64,000 nucleotides of DNA. Source: Actinophytocola xanthii. Its GTDB lineage: Bacteria; Actinomycetota; Actinomycetes; Mycobacteriales; Pseudonocardiaceae. Position numbers and translations under genes: made by a program. Of the stretch, positions 56,437 through 64,000 are shown one piece after another (position 1 is the first letter of the stretch; the number at the start of each line of letters is the position of its first letter). The stretch is taken from positions 1-64,000 of the forward strand of contig NZ_MSIE01000050.1 of the NCBI RefSeq assembly GCF_001921205.1, read 5' to 3'. The notes beneath the pieces are model-generated. The model saw nothing but the letters and a program-made list of their open reading frames with translations, was not told the DNA's origin and did not search any database.

Positions 56437-58217
56437 CGCACGAGGTCTCCCGTCCGCAGTCGGTCGATCATGCTCGCCTGTTCGGCCAGCACGCTGTGCT
56501 CGAACAACGCCTCCGGCTCGACCGTGGCACCCAGGTCCGCGCGCACCAGCAGGCGCAGGTGCGCCGCGAGCAACGAGTGCCCGCCCAGCTCGAAGAAGTC
56601 GTCGCCCACCCCGACCGACTCCACCGCGAGCAGGTCCTCCCAGGCCCGCACCAGGTACCGCTCGGTGTCGGTCCGGGGTGGTTGGTAGGCGCGGCGGCGC
56701 GCGGTGCGGGCGTGCAGCAGGTCCAGCAGGGCCGCCCAGTCCCGCTTCCCGTGCGCGTCGGTGGGCATCGCCTCGACCACGACGAACTCGGCGGGCACGA
56801 GGTGGGCGGGAACGGCACCGGCCATGAACTCCCGCAACGCGCGCAGCACGAAGTCCTCGTCCGCCGGTACGACGAAGGCCACCAGCCGGCGCAGGTCCTG
56901 CTCGCCGACGGCGACCACCGCGGCCTCGGCGACGGCGACCGAACGGCACAGGAACCGTTCCACCTCCCGCGGCTCAACCCGGTGCCCGCGGATCTTGACC
57001 TGCTTGTCCTCCCGGCCCAGGTACTCGAACGCGCCGCCCGGACCGCGCCGCACGACGTCGCCGGTGGCGTACATACGGGAGCCGTCGGCGGCGAACGGGT
57101 CGGCCACGAACCGGCTCGCCGTCTCCGCCGGCATCCCGAGGTATCCCCGTCCCACCCCGGCGCCGGACACGTACAGCTGGCCGGGCTCGCCATCCGGCAC
57201 CGGTCGGAGCGCCCGGTCCAGCACGTACACCCGTGCCCAGCGGAACGGGCGGCCGATCGGCACCTGGTCGCCGAGCTCGGCGACGGCCCGCACGACGTGG
57301 CCGGTGACGGCGACGGAGGCCTCGGTCGGGCCGTACAGGTTGAGCAGCTCTCCGGCGAACCCCCCGGCCAGCAGCTCGGCGCAGGTCGACGGCAGCAGGA
57401 CGTCCCCACCGGAACACAGCACCCGCAGCGTGGCGAACGCCTCCCGGTCGTGCCGGACCACGTGGTTCAGCGCGATCGCCGGCGCGAGCATCGCCGTGAT
57501 GCGTTGCCTGCGCATCTCCCGGCCGAGGTCCGCACCCATCAGCTCGGGGAGGCTCGGGAGCACCACGAGCTCCGCCCCGCCGGCCACCGAGCGCCAGAGC
57601 TCGAAGGTGAACGTGTCGAACGAGATGCTCGAGGTCTGCGCCGTGCGGTCACCCGGCCCCAGCACCGGGATTGTCGGATCCGACGCGAAGGCCAGGAGGT
57701 GTCGGTGCTCGAGCACGACACCGCGCGGTGTGCCCGTCGTGCCGGAGGTGAACAGCACGCATGCCGCGTCCTGGGGCCGTGGGCGAGGCGGGCGGGGAGC
57801 CCCGGTCTGCGGGTCGGCACCTACCCACGACCCCCACTCGAGGATGGCGACGCCGGGCACCGCGATCCGGTCCCGCCACCCGGGTGCCACGAGCACCAGG
57901 CTGACCGCCCCGTCCTCGAGCATGGCGTCCCGCCGAGCGGCCGGGTAGACGTCGTCGATGGGGAGGTAGGCGGCTCCCGTGTGGAGGATCGCGAGCACCG
58001 ACACCACGACGGGGGCGCCGCGGGGCAGGTGGAGCGCCACCCGGTCACCGGCGCCAACGCCCGTGGTGGCGAGCACGGCGGCGAGCGCGTGGACCTGGTC
58101 AGCCAGCTCGCGGTAGGTCAGCGTCCCGTGGTCGTCGCTCACCGCGGGCCGGTGCGGGTGGGCGGCCACCGCCCGCTCGAACAGCTCGACCAGTGTCGTC
58201 GGTGCGGACGCGGTCAT
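56433..58217 (-). CDS. NRPS A-PCP didomain protein
   Basis: 594 aa. Adenylation domain with CVLFTSGTTGTPRGVV (A3), ISFDTFTFELWRS (A4), NLYGPTEASVAV (A5), MYATGDVVRR (A7), GREDKQVKIRGHRVEPREVE (A8) and DAHGKRDW (A10 Lys). It is followed by a PCP (DDFFELGGHSLLAAHL, Ser ~548). The hand-derived pocket residues read roughly D-T-F-L-L-S-L-V-A-K; I do not recognise the specificity. It activates one amino acid and holds it for the P450 encoded just downstream. ATGA overlaps on both sides. Confidence 0.92.
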   Translation of the reverse strand: MTASAPTTLVELFERAVAAHPHRPAVSDDHGTLTYRELADQVHALAAVLATTGVGAGDRVALHLPRGAPVVVSVLAILHTGAAYLPIDDVYPAARRDAMLEDGAVSLVLVAPGWRDRIAVPGVAILEWGSWVGADPQTGAPRPPRPRPQDAACVLFTSGTTGTPRGVVLEHRHLLAFASDPTIPVLGPGDRTAQTSSISFDTFTFELWRSVAGGAELVVLPSLPELMGADLGREMRRQRITAMLAPAIALNHVVRHDREAFATLRVLCSGGDVLLPSTCAELLAGGFAGELLNLYGPTEASVAVTGHVVRAVAELGDQVPIGRPFRWARVYVLDRALRPVPDGEPGQLYVSGAGVGRGYLGMPAETASRFVADPFAADGSRMYATGDVVRRGPGGAFEYLGREDKQVKIRGHRVEPREVERFLCRSVAVAEAAVVAVGEQDLRRLVAFVVPADEDFVLRALREFMAGAVPAHLVPAEFVVVEAMPTDAHGKRDWAALLDLLHARTARRRAYQPPRTDTERYLVRAWEDLLAVESVGVGDDFFELGGHSLLAAHLRLLVRADLGATVEPEALFEHSVLAEQASMIDRLRTGDLVR

Positions 58218-59011
58218 GAGCTCGTCGCCGCCGGCCGCGCCGAGACCGCCTCGGCGAAGTCGTCCTCGATGATCCGCAACAGAGCCGGCGGCGCGGCGAG
58301 GTAGGTGAGCTTCCCGCCGTCCAGGTCATGCCTGCGCACCGTGCCGTAGTCGCGCCAACCGTCCATCTGGGCCGGAGCGACCTCGGGGTCGTCGGTCCAC
58401 CCGAGTGCCGTGACCGGACACCGCACCGGGACGGGCGCCGCCAGCTGGTAGCCGTAACACAGCTCGACATCCGCGCGGAGCACCCGCAGGGCGAGCGGGA
58501 CCAACTCCGGCAGGACGTCGCCGCCGCCGAGGGCCTGCGAGACCTGGTGCAGCTCGGCGGTGAACTCCTCGTCGGTCATCGAGGGGTGGTAGACACCGGT
58601 GACGCCCGGGGAGGGCGCGCGGTACCGCCGGCTCGGCGGCAGGTGGGGCACCACCGCCGAGGAGACGACGAGCAGCGCCGGTGGCCGCTCGGCGCTCCGT
58701 TCCAGACGGACGGCCAGCGCGTGGGCCAACAGAGCGCCCATGCAGTGCCCGAACAGCGCGTACGGCCGGTCCAGCCACGGGGCGAGCGCCTCACAGGCGT
58801 CGTCGGCGAACCGCTGGACGTCCTGGTACGGCTCGTGCCGGATGCGGTGCTCCCGGCCGGGGAGCTGGACCGGGCACACCTCCAACTGCCCGATCCGCGC
58901 CGGCCACCGGCGCAGGGAGGACGCGCCGGTTCCCGAGTACGGCAGGCAGAACAGCCGGGCAGGGACCTCCGGCAAGGGCTCGCGCAGCAGCCACCGGCCA
59001 GTCGCGTTCAT
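58214..59011 (-). CDS. Type II thioesterase with Cys nucleophile
   Basis: 265 aa. Alpha/beta hydrolase of the editing thioesterase family (RLFCLPYSGTGASSLRRW, VQLPGREHRI), but the nucleophile elbow reads FGHCMGALLAH, so Cys90 (TGC) replaces the usual Ser. Acidic (GWTDDPEVAP) and His regions follow. A Cys nucleophile could favour acyl transfer over hydrolysis, so the enzyme may act as a transferase. ATG 59011 is preceded by GGGAGGAG; 31 bp after the ThiG-like gene. Confidence 0.88.
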   Translation of the reverse strand: MNATGRWLLREPLPEVPARLFCLPYSGTGASSLRRWPARIGQLEVCPVQLPGREHRIRHEPYQDVQRFADDACEALAPWLDRPYALFGHCMGALLAHALAVRLERSAERPPALLVVSSAVVPHLPPSRRYRAPSPGVTGVYHPSMTDEEFTAELHQVSQALGGGDVLPELVPLALRVLRADVELCYGYQLAAPVPVRCPVTALGWTDDPEVAPAQMDGWRDYGTVRRHDLDGGKLTYLAAPPALLRIIEDDFAEAVSARPAATSS

Positions 59012-59042
59012 GGCTCTCCTCCCGCGCTGTGGTCGGACACGC

Positions 59043-59780
59043 TCACCCCACCGGTCGCACGGCGACCGCGGCGTCCTCGACCACGGCGCGCAGCTCCCGC
59101 AGCGAGGCGACCGGGTCGGCACCCTCGGCGAACAGGTAGGAGTTGACCAGCACGGAGTCGAACCCCATCGCGAACGCCTCGACGACGTGCTCGGCGGAGC
59201 CGATGCCGCCGTCGAGCATCACCGGCACCGCACTGTCGACGAGCAGGTCCTCGACGACCCGAACGCGCTCCGGGGCGATTCCGCGGCGCGCACCGATCGG
59301 CGAGCCCATCACCCGCACCATCGAGCAGCCGAGCTCGACGCACTCGTCGAACACCCGCCGGTCCGGCGTGATCAGCGGCCAGACCTCGAGGCCGTCGCCG
59401 CGCAGCTCCCTGGCCGCGACGACGACCTCGTCGTTGACGCTCGTGGTCAGCCCGGGGTCCAACACCTCCAGCTTGACCACGCGGCTGCCGGTCAGCTCGA
59501 CCGCCCGCCGGGCGCGGTGGACCGCCTCCGCGGCGCTGGTCGGGTGGTTGATGTTGAGCACAGGACGCAGACCGAGCTCGGCGCCCACCAGGTCCCGAAC
59601 CGAGCCGAAGGTGGCCGACGCGTACCCGACCGGCAGGTCGTCCCCGGACCGCGTGTCGGGCAGCGTGTGGGTGTTGACGGCCAAATACGTGCAGCCGCTC
59701 GCCCGCAGCATGTTCGCCGCCGTCTCGGTGTCCACCCGGTGCTCGGGCTTGGCGCCGAAGCAGTGAAAGAGCTGAGTCAT
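59043..59780 (-). CDS. ThiG-like (thiazole synthase family) TIM-barrel protein
   Basis: 245 aa. It matches ThiG: Schiff-base Lys103 in SRVVKLEVLDP, phosphate-binding MVRVMGSPIGARRGI and VPVMLDGGIGSAEHVVEAFAMGFDSVLVNSYLF. ThiG makes the thiazole of thiamin from a ketose phosphate, dehydroglycine and ThiS thiocarboxylate. No ThiS, ThiF or ThiO gene is seen near it, so it is probably repurposed, perhaps for sulfur insertion or carbon-nitrogen condensation on a sugar-like ketone. ATG 59780 has GAGGAG upstream; 8 bp after the aminotransferase gene. Confidence 0.82.
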   Translation of the reverse strand: MTQLFHCFGAKPEHRVDTETAANMLRASGCTYLAVNTHTLPDTRSGDDLPVGYASATFGSVRDLVGAELGLRPVLNINHPTSAAEAVHRARRAVELTGSRVVKLEVLDPGLTTSVNDEVVVAARELRGDGLEVWPLITPDRRVFDECVELGCSMVRVMGSPIGARRGIAPERVRVVEDLLVDSAVPVMLDGGIGSAEHVVEAFAMGFDSVLVNSYLFAEGADPVASLRELRAVVEDAAVAVRPVG

Positions 59781-59788
59781 GGTTCTCC

Positions 59789-60724
59789 TCAGGTGCGCAC
59801 GCCGGTTTCGGCTCGTTGCGGTACCGGCGTCAGCCAGCCCGGTGGTGTCGACGACAAGCCGCTCACCGCGTCGCGGTAGGACTGACGCAGGGCGGTGAAG
59901 ATCGGGCGGTGCTGGTCGAACGTTCGATCGTCGACCGCGGCGACGGGTACCAGGCCGAACGCGGTGCCGGTGAGGAAGACTTCGTCGGCGGCCTGCAGCG
60001 CCGCCCGGTCGACCGGGCCCTCGACCGTCCGGTAACCGAGCCTGGACGCGAGGGCCAGCACGCTGTCCCTGGTGATGCCGGGCAACAGGCTCTCCGTCCG
60101 CCACGGGGTGGTCACCACCCCGTCCCGGACGAGGAAGATGTTGGCGATCGTCGCCTCGGCCACGCGACCCGTGGCGGGGTCGAGCTGCACGGCGTCGTCG
60201 AAACCATTGGCGAGCGCGGCGGTTCGCGCCAGTGCGGACAGCGCGTACAGACCGGTTGCCTTGACCCCCACGGGAAACACCGAAGGGCCCGGCCGGTGCC
60301 ACGGCGACACGGTCAGCCGCACCGGCTCGACCGGGTCGACCACGTCGGTCGCCGGCCAGACCTCGACACCCAGCGTGAAGCGGAAGGCGGTGAGCCCGAC
60401 GCCGAGCCGGGGATCCGGCGTGTAGAGGACCGGCCGCAGGTAGGCGTCTCGTAGGCCGCCGCTCTCGGCCGCACGCAGCACCACCTCACGCAGTCGTCCG
60501 AGGTCGTACTCGTGCCGGATTCCCATCGCACGCGCCGAGGCAAGCAGTCGGCGCAGATGGTCGTCGAGCCGGAACACGGCGGAGCCGTCGGCGGTCCGAT
60601 GGCACCGGATCCCCTCGAACACCGCCGAGCCGTGCTGGACGCTGTTGCTGCCGAAGGCCACGGTGCGGCTGTCCGGGTCGTCGTCGAGAACCGTGGCCAC
60701 GGAGCGGGGTGCGCTGGTCGTCAT
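59789..60724 (-). CDS. Class IV (branched-chain-like) aminotransferase
   Basis: 311 aa. Fold type IV PLP enzyme: VQHGSAVFEGIRCHR, Schiff-base Lys155 in PVGVKATGLYALSALARTAALANGFDDAVQLD, EATIANIFLV and LPGITRDSVLALASRLG. It resembles IlvE-type transaminases that interconvert 2-oxo acids and amino acids. In this operon, next to a PKS and ThiG-like gene, it may aminate a keto intermediate or supply a branched amino acid. ATGA overlap with the preceding monooxygenase gene. Confidence 0.88.
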   Translation of the reverse strand: MTTSAPRSVATVLDDDPDSRTVAFGSNSVQHGSAVFEGIRCHRTADGSAVFRLDDHLRRLLASARAMGIRHEYDLGRLREVVLRAAESGGLRDAYLRPVLYTPDPRLGVGLTAFRFTLGVEVWPATDVVDPVEPVRLTVSPWHRPGPSVFPVGVKATGLYALSALARTAALANGFDDAVQLDPATGRVAEATIANIFLVRDGVVTTPWRTESLLPGITRDSVLALASRLGYRTVEGPVDRAALQAADEVFLTGTAFGLVPVAAVDDRTFDQHRPIFTALRQSYRDAVSGLSSTPPGWLTPVPQRAETGVRT

Positions 60725-61938
60725 GGGTCACCAGCGCCCCGGTCACGCAGCGAGGCGTTGAGCCGGGCCAGTTCCCGGACGCTGTCCAGCACCTGCTCGC
60801 GTGGCAGACCGAAGTCGACCAGGCAGCCCAGCTCGGTCACGCCCGCGGCACGCAGGCGGTCGACCACGGGTTGACAGGACTCGACGCTGCCGAACAGCCC
60901 GGAGTTGTCGATGTAGCGGCGCAGGCCGTGCTCGACGAGCGCCTGGCGGTCGGCGTCGCTCACGTCCTCGGGACGCACACCGATGTTCTGGCTGGCGGCG
61001 AACTTCTCGAACAGGTTCAGGTGGGCGGACAGGTAGCGGCGAAGCGGCTCACGCACCCGGCTCCTCGCCTCCGCGGCGTCCGCGGCGAGGTGGGTGTGCA
61101 GCATGCAGGTAACTTCCCGGTCCTCTATGGACTGTCCGGACTGGTTCAACGCAGCCCGGTACGACTCGGCGTTCCGGGCGATCTCGTCAAGGCTCTGCTC
61201 CAGCATGGCGGTCAGGACGTGGAGCCCGAGCCGACCGGCGGCCTGCCAGGTGCTGGGGTTCTTCGCGCTGGTCAGCCAGATCGGCGGGGCGTGTCGGGGC
61301 CGCGGGTAGGTTCGCACCTCGACGACCCGGTCCCCTGGTCCCGGCCGGCGCACCGAGCCCCCGGACCACAGCGTGCGCAGGTCGGCCAGGCGTTCCTCGA
61401 GCACCGTCTTGCGGCTGTCGAACCCGTCCGGGTTGAGCACGAAGTCGTCGGCGTGCCACCCCGAGGCGAGCGACATCCCCATCCGACCATTGCTCAGGGA
61501 GTCCAGCACGCCCCACTCCTCGGCGACGAGGAGCGGGTCGCGCAGCGGGAGCACGACGCTGCCCGAGCGCAGGGCGATTCGCTTCGTGCGGGCCGCGACG
61601 GCGGCGAGCAGCAGACCGGGGCTCGGGTATGGAGCCCCGAACGGGTCGAAGTGGCGCTCTGGCACCCAGATCGCGTGCAGGCCGAGCTCGTCGGCAAGCT
61701 CGGCGCAGTCGAGCACCAGGGCGTGCTTGTCCCTCGGGTCGTCCTCGACATCCGCCGAGAAGAAGAACACGCTGATCTTCAGACCGCGTCCGCCGCCCGC
61801 TCCTTCCTGAGCACCGGCCGGCGGTGACCCGGCCGACCCGGCCCGGTTCCGGAGCGCGTGCTCGATCAACGCGCGCCTGGACGGGTCCAGACCGTCCAGT
61901 GCGGACGTCGTGGTCGTCGCGCTGTTGTTGCCGCTCAC
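60721..61938 (-). CDS. MupA/Atu3671-type FMN-dependent monooxygenase
   Basis: 405 aa. Luciferase-like enzyme of the MupA/Atu3671 group often embedded in PKS/NRPS: KISVFFFSADVEDDPRDKHAL, LGLHAIWVPERHFDPFGAPYPSPGLLLAAVAARTKRI, LRSGSVVLPLRDPLLVAEEWGVLD and GMSLASGWHADDFVLNPDGF. Members typically oxidise (alpha-hydroxylate) carrier-bound acyl or aminoacyl chains. It is encoded separately but its GTG start overlaps the stop of the PKS module (GTGA), so it very likely works on that module's ACP. A flexible 45-residue N-terminus could be a docking segment. Confidence 0.88.
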   Translation of the reverse strand: MSGNNSATTTTSALDGLDPSRRALIEHALRNRAGSAGSPPAGAQEGAGGGRGLKISVFFFSADVEDDPRDKHALVLDCAELADELGLHAIWVPERHFDPFGAPYPSPGLLLAAVAARTKRIALRSGSVVLPLRDPLLVAEEWGVLDSLSNGRMGMSLASGWHADDFVLNPDGFDSRKTVLEERLADLRTLWSGGSVRRPGPGDRVVEVRTYPRPRHAPPIWLTSAKNPSTWQAAGRLGLHVLTAMLEQSLDEIARNAESYRAALNQSGQSIEDREVTCMLHTHLAADAAEARSRVREPLRRYLSAHLNLFEKFAASQNIGVRPEDVSDADRQALVEHGLRRYIDNSGLFGSVESCQPVVDRLRAAGVTELGCLVDFGLPREQVLDSVRELARLNASLRDRGAGDP

Positions 61939-64000
61939 ACCTCTCCCCTCTTCTCGAGCTCGACGAGCCGAGCTCGGACCTCCTCGTCGGACAACGCCTC
62001 GACCTCGAGGAGCAGTGCGTCCAGTTCGTCGTCCACCGCCTGCTGCCGCGGACCCTCGTCGGTATGCGGAGCGACGTCCTCGTCGTGAGCCGGTGGTCGC
62101 ACGCCGAGCGACTCCAGCTTCTCGGCGAGCCCGGCGACCGTGGGCAGCTCGAAGAGGTCGGTCATCTCCAGGTCTCCCGCACCGTGCTTGCGCAGCTGGC
62201 TGACCATCTGCATGGCCAGCAGCGAGTGCCCACCCACCTCGAAGAAGCTGTCGTGCAGACCGAAGTCCGAACGGCCGAGCAGCACGCGCCACAGCCAGGC
62301 CACGTACCGCTGCATCGGGGTGCCGTCGAACTCGGCGGGCTTGTCGGCCTTCTGGACGGGTGGCGGTGCCGACGCGGTGGCGACCGCCGGCGCGGCCTGC
62401 GGCGGTTTCGGTTCCAACCAGTGCCGGGTACGTGCGAAGGGATAGCCGGGCAGCGATATCCGCGCTCGCCGCTCCTGTCCGTACCAGGCGGACCAGTCGA
62501 CGTCGCCGCCGGTCAGCCAGTAGTCGGTCAGGACCTCGAGCAGATCCGGCGGCGTGTCGGCCTCTCCCCCGACCAGTCCCAGGTGGACCGCGTCCGGACT
62601 GGTCGTCGCCGCAAGCCTGGACAGCGTCCGACCGGGGCCGATTTCGACGAACACGGTGACACCGTCGTCGACGAGCAGTCCGAGGCCGTCGGCATACCGG
62701 ACCGGGCGACGGATCTGGTTCGCCCAGTAGTCGGGGCTCCTCGCCTCGTCCGGTTCGAGGTACCGCCCGTACACGTTGGACACCAGGAGGCTGGTCGGGT
62801 CGCTCAGCTCATACCCGGCGACCACGTCCCGGAACTGGTCGACCGCCTGGTCCATCAGCGCCGAGTGGAACCCTCGGTTCACCCCCAGTCTGCCGCACGA
62901 CACCCCTTCCGCGCGAAGCCGCTCCTCGAAGGGGGTGAGTGCCGCGTCGGCGCCGGACACGACGACCAGACGCTGGGCGTTGACCGCGGCGATGTCGAGA
63001 TCGTCCGGCAGCAGCGCGACGACCTCGTCCTCGGTGAGGTTGACGTAGAGCATGGCGCCTTCCGGCGTCGCCGCCATGGCCTCACCCCGGTGGCCGACCA
63101 GGCGTACCGCGGTCTCGAGGTCCATGACGCCGCACAGGGTGGCGCCGACCAGCTCGCCGACGCTGTGCCCGAGCATGGCGTACGGCCGGACGCCGTAGTC
63201 CAGCAGCGTGCGCCCCAGCGCCCACTCCACCGCGAACAGCGCGGGTTGGGTGACCTCCGTTCGCGCCAGGTCGGCCGAGGCGGCCTCGCGGTCGTCGATC
63301 GGACCGGTCAGCAACGGGCGGAGATCCCTACCGGCCAGGTCCGCGAACAGGTCGATGACGGTGTCCAGGTGCGCGGCGACCGTGGGCTCCCGCGCGGCGG
63401 CCACCGCCATGCCCGGGAACTGCTCTCCCTGGCCGGGAAACAGGAACGCCGTCCGCACCGATCCCCTGGTGCGCTGCTCCCGCTGCCGGCGACTGCCCCG
63501 AGTGGACAGTGCCATCGCGACATCGTCGAGGTCGGTGGCGAGGACGGCCCGGCGGATCTCGTGGTCGCGACGCCCGACGGCGAGGGTGTGGGCGACGTCG
63601 GCGACCGAGGCGGTCGGGTTCTCCCTGGCCCAGCGGCCCAGAGACTGCCCGAGGCGTTCCAGCGCCTCGCCGCTGCGTGCCGACAGCAGCACCGGGTGAC
63701 GACGACGCTTCGAGGGCTCGCTCGCGACAGTTCGCGGCGCCTCCTCCACCACGACATGGACGTTGGTCCCGCCCATCGCCAGCGAGTTGATCGAGGCCAC
63801 CAGCGGCTCGTCGGTGTCGAACGGGGTCAGCTCGGTGGCCACCCGGAACGGCGAGGACTCCAGACCGAGCTTGGGGTTGGGGCTCCTGAAGTTCACCACG
63901 GGCGGCACGCGCCGGTGTTTCAGCGCCAGCACGGTCTTGATCAGACCGGCCACTCCCGCCGCCGCGTCGAGGTGTCCGATGTTCGGCTTGGCCGAACCCA
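61935..64000 (-). CDS. PKS module, partial KS-AT-ACP (5' end beyond window)
   Basis: The 3' 688 codons of a single-module PKS. The first residues (SAKPNIGHLDAAAGVAGLIK) are the C-terminal part of a KS, ending in NSLAMGGTNVHVVVEEAP. The AT has LGHSVGE (Ser near 63163) and RGFHSALMDQ (~62870), whose FH form predicts malonyl-CoA. After a short linker comes an ACP (DSFFEVGGHSLLAMQM, Ser near 62224). There is no KR, DH or TE. An acidic helical tail (ELDALLLEVEALSDEEVRARLVEL) ends the protein and probably docks to the next enzyme. This hybrid-type KS-AT subfamily is common at NRPS/PKS interfaces. Confidence 0.93.
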   Translation of the reverse strand, partial: GSAKPNIGHLDAAAGVAGLIKTVLALKHRRVPPVVNFRSPNPKLGLESSPFRVATELTPFDTDEPLVASINSLAMGGTNVHVVVEEAPRTVASEPSKRRRHPVLLSARSGEALERLGQSLGRWARENPTASVADVAHTLAVGRRDHEIRRAVLATDLDDVAMALSTRGSRRQREQRTRGSVRTAFLFPGQGEQFPGMAVAAAREPTVAAHLDTVIDLFADLAGRDLRPLLTGPIDDREAASADLARTEVTQPALFAVEWALGRTLLDYGVRPYAMLGHSVGELVGATLCGVMDLETAVRLVGHRGEAMAATPEGAMLYVNLTEDEVVALLPDDLDIAAVNAQRLVVVSGADAALTPFEERLRAEGVSCGRLGVNRGFHSALMDQAVDQFRDVVAGYELSDPTSLLVSNVYGRYLEPDEARSPDYWANQIRRPVRYADGLGLLVDDGVTVFVEIGPGRTLSRLAATTSPDAVHLGLVGGEADTPPDLLEVLTDYWLTGGDVDWSAWYGQERRARISLPGYPFARTRHWLEPKPPQAAPAVATASAPPPVQKADKPAEFDGTPMQRYVAWLWRVLLGRSDFGLHDSFFEVGGHSLLAMQMVSQLRKHGAGDLEMTDLFELPTVAGLAEKLESLGVRPPAHDEDVAPHTDEGPRQQAVDDELDALLLEVEALSDEEVRARLVELEKRGEV

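Overview
High-GC actinomycete DNA carrying a large hybrid polyketide / nonribosomal peptide biosynthetic gene cluster. The visibly GC-rich codon use, GTG and TTG starts, the SARP and StrR/ParB-type regulators, an MbtH-like protein, modular type I PKS and several P450s all point to an antibiotic-producing actinomycete; I cannot name the species. The cluster runs off both ends of the window.

Layout. 1-7692 (minus): 5' end of a type I PKS gene with a KSQ loading module, module 1 (KS-AT-KR-ACP) and the start of module 2. 7693-11254: PKS upstream region, a hairpin terminator, a secreted ricin-type lectin, and a small XRE / ImmA-IrrE / MAB_1171c-like membrane cassette whose last gene is frameshifted. 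11255-14209 (minus): P450 and the two glutamate mutase subunits (3-methylaspartate supply). 14271-15614 (plus): a circularly permuted ATP-grasp enzyme. 15611-34235 (minus): a tightly coupled 14-gene operon. In order of transcription it encodes a VioC/AsnO-type hydroxylase, aminotransferase, LanB-like tRNA-dependent enzyme, SbnA and SbnB (2,3-diaminopropionate), APH-type kinase, amidinotransferase, GltS-like FMN protein, cystathionine-synthase-like PLP enzyme, FAD/NAD(P) protein, acyl-AMP ligase fused to a cupin, tautomerase, amidohydrolase and ATP-grasp ligase.

34386-45918: a YqcI/YcgG N-oxygenase candidate (plus), an MFS exporter and StrR/ParB regulator (minus), then a plus-strand operon: F420-type oxidoreductase, a 61-codon small protein, a PhyH dioxygenase with a serine-less carrier-like tail, a PCP-C protein, an ABC exporter pair and a SARP/BTAD regulator. 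45924-55131 (minus): dissociated NRPS set (C-PCP, C, type II TE, PCP-C, penicillin-acylase-like hydrolase, stand-alone A, MbtH). 55222-64000 (minus): a PKS module (partial KS-AT-ACP), MupA-type monooxygenase, class IV aminotransferase, ThiG-like protein, a second type II TE with a Cys nucleophile, A-PCP and its partner P450.

How it may fit together (inference). The 15.6-34.2 kb operon looks like a supply and tailoring line for a guanidino/diaminopropionate-type amino acid unit. It uses ribosome-independent ligation chemistry (LanB-like, ATP-grasp, AMP ligase). The split NRPS and PKS proteins would build the backbone, the penicillin-acylase-like enzyme could remove a protecting acyl group, and the MFS and ABC proteins would export the product. 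The combination of genes is not one I recognise as a characterised pathway.
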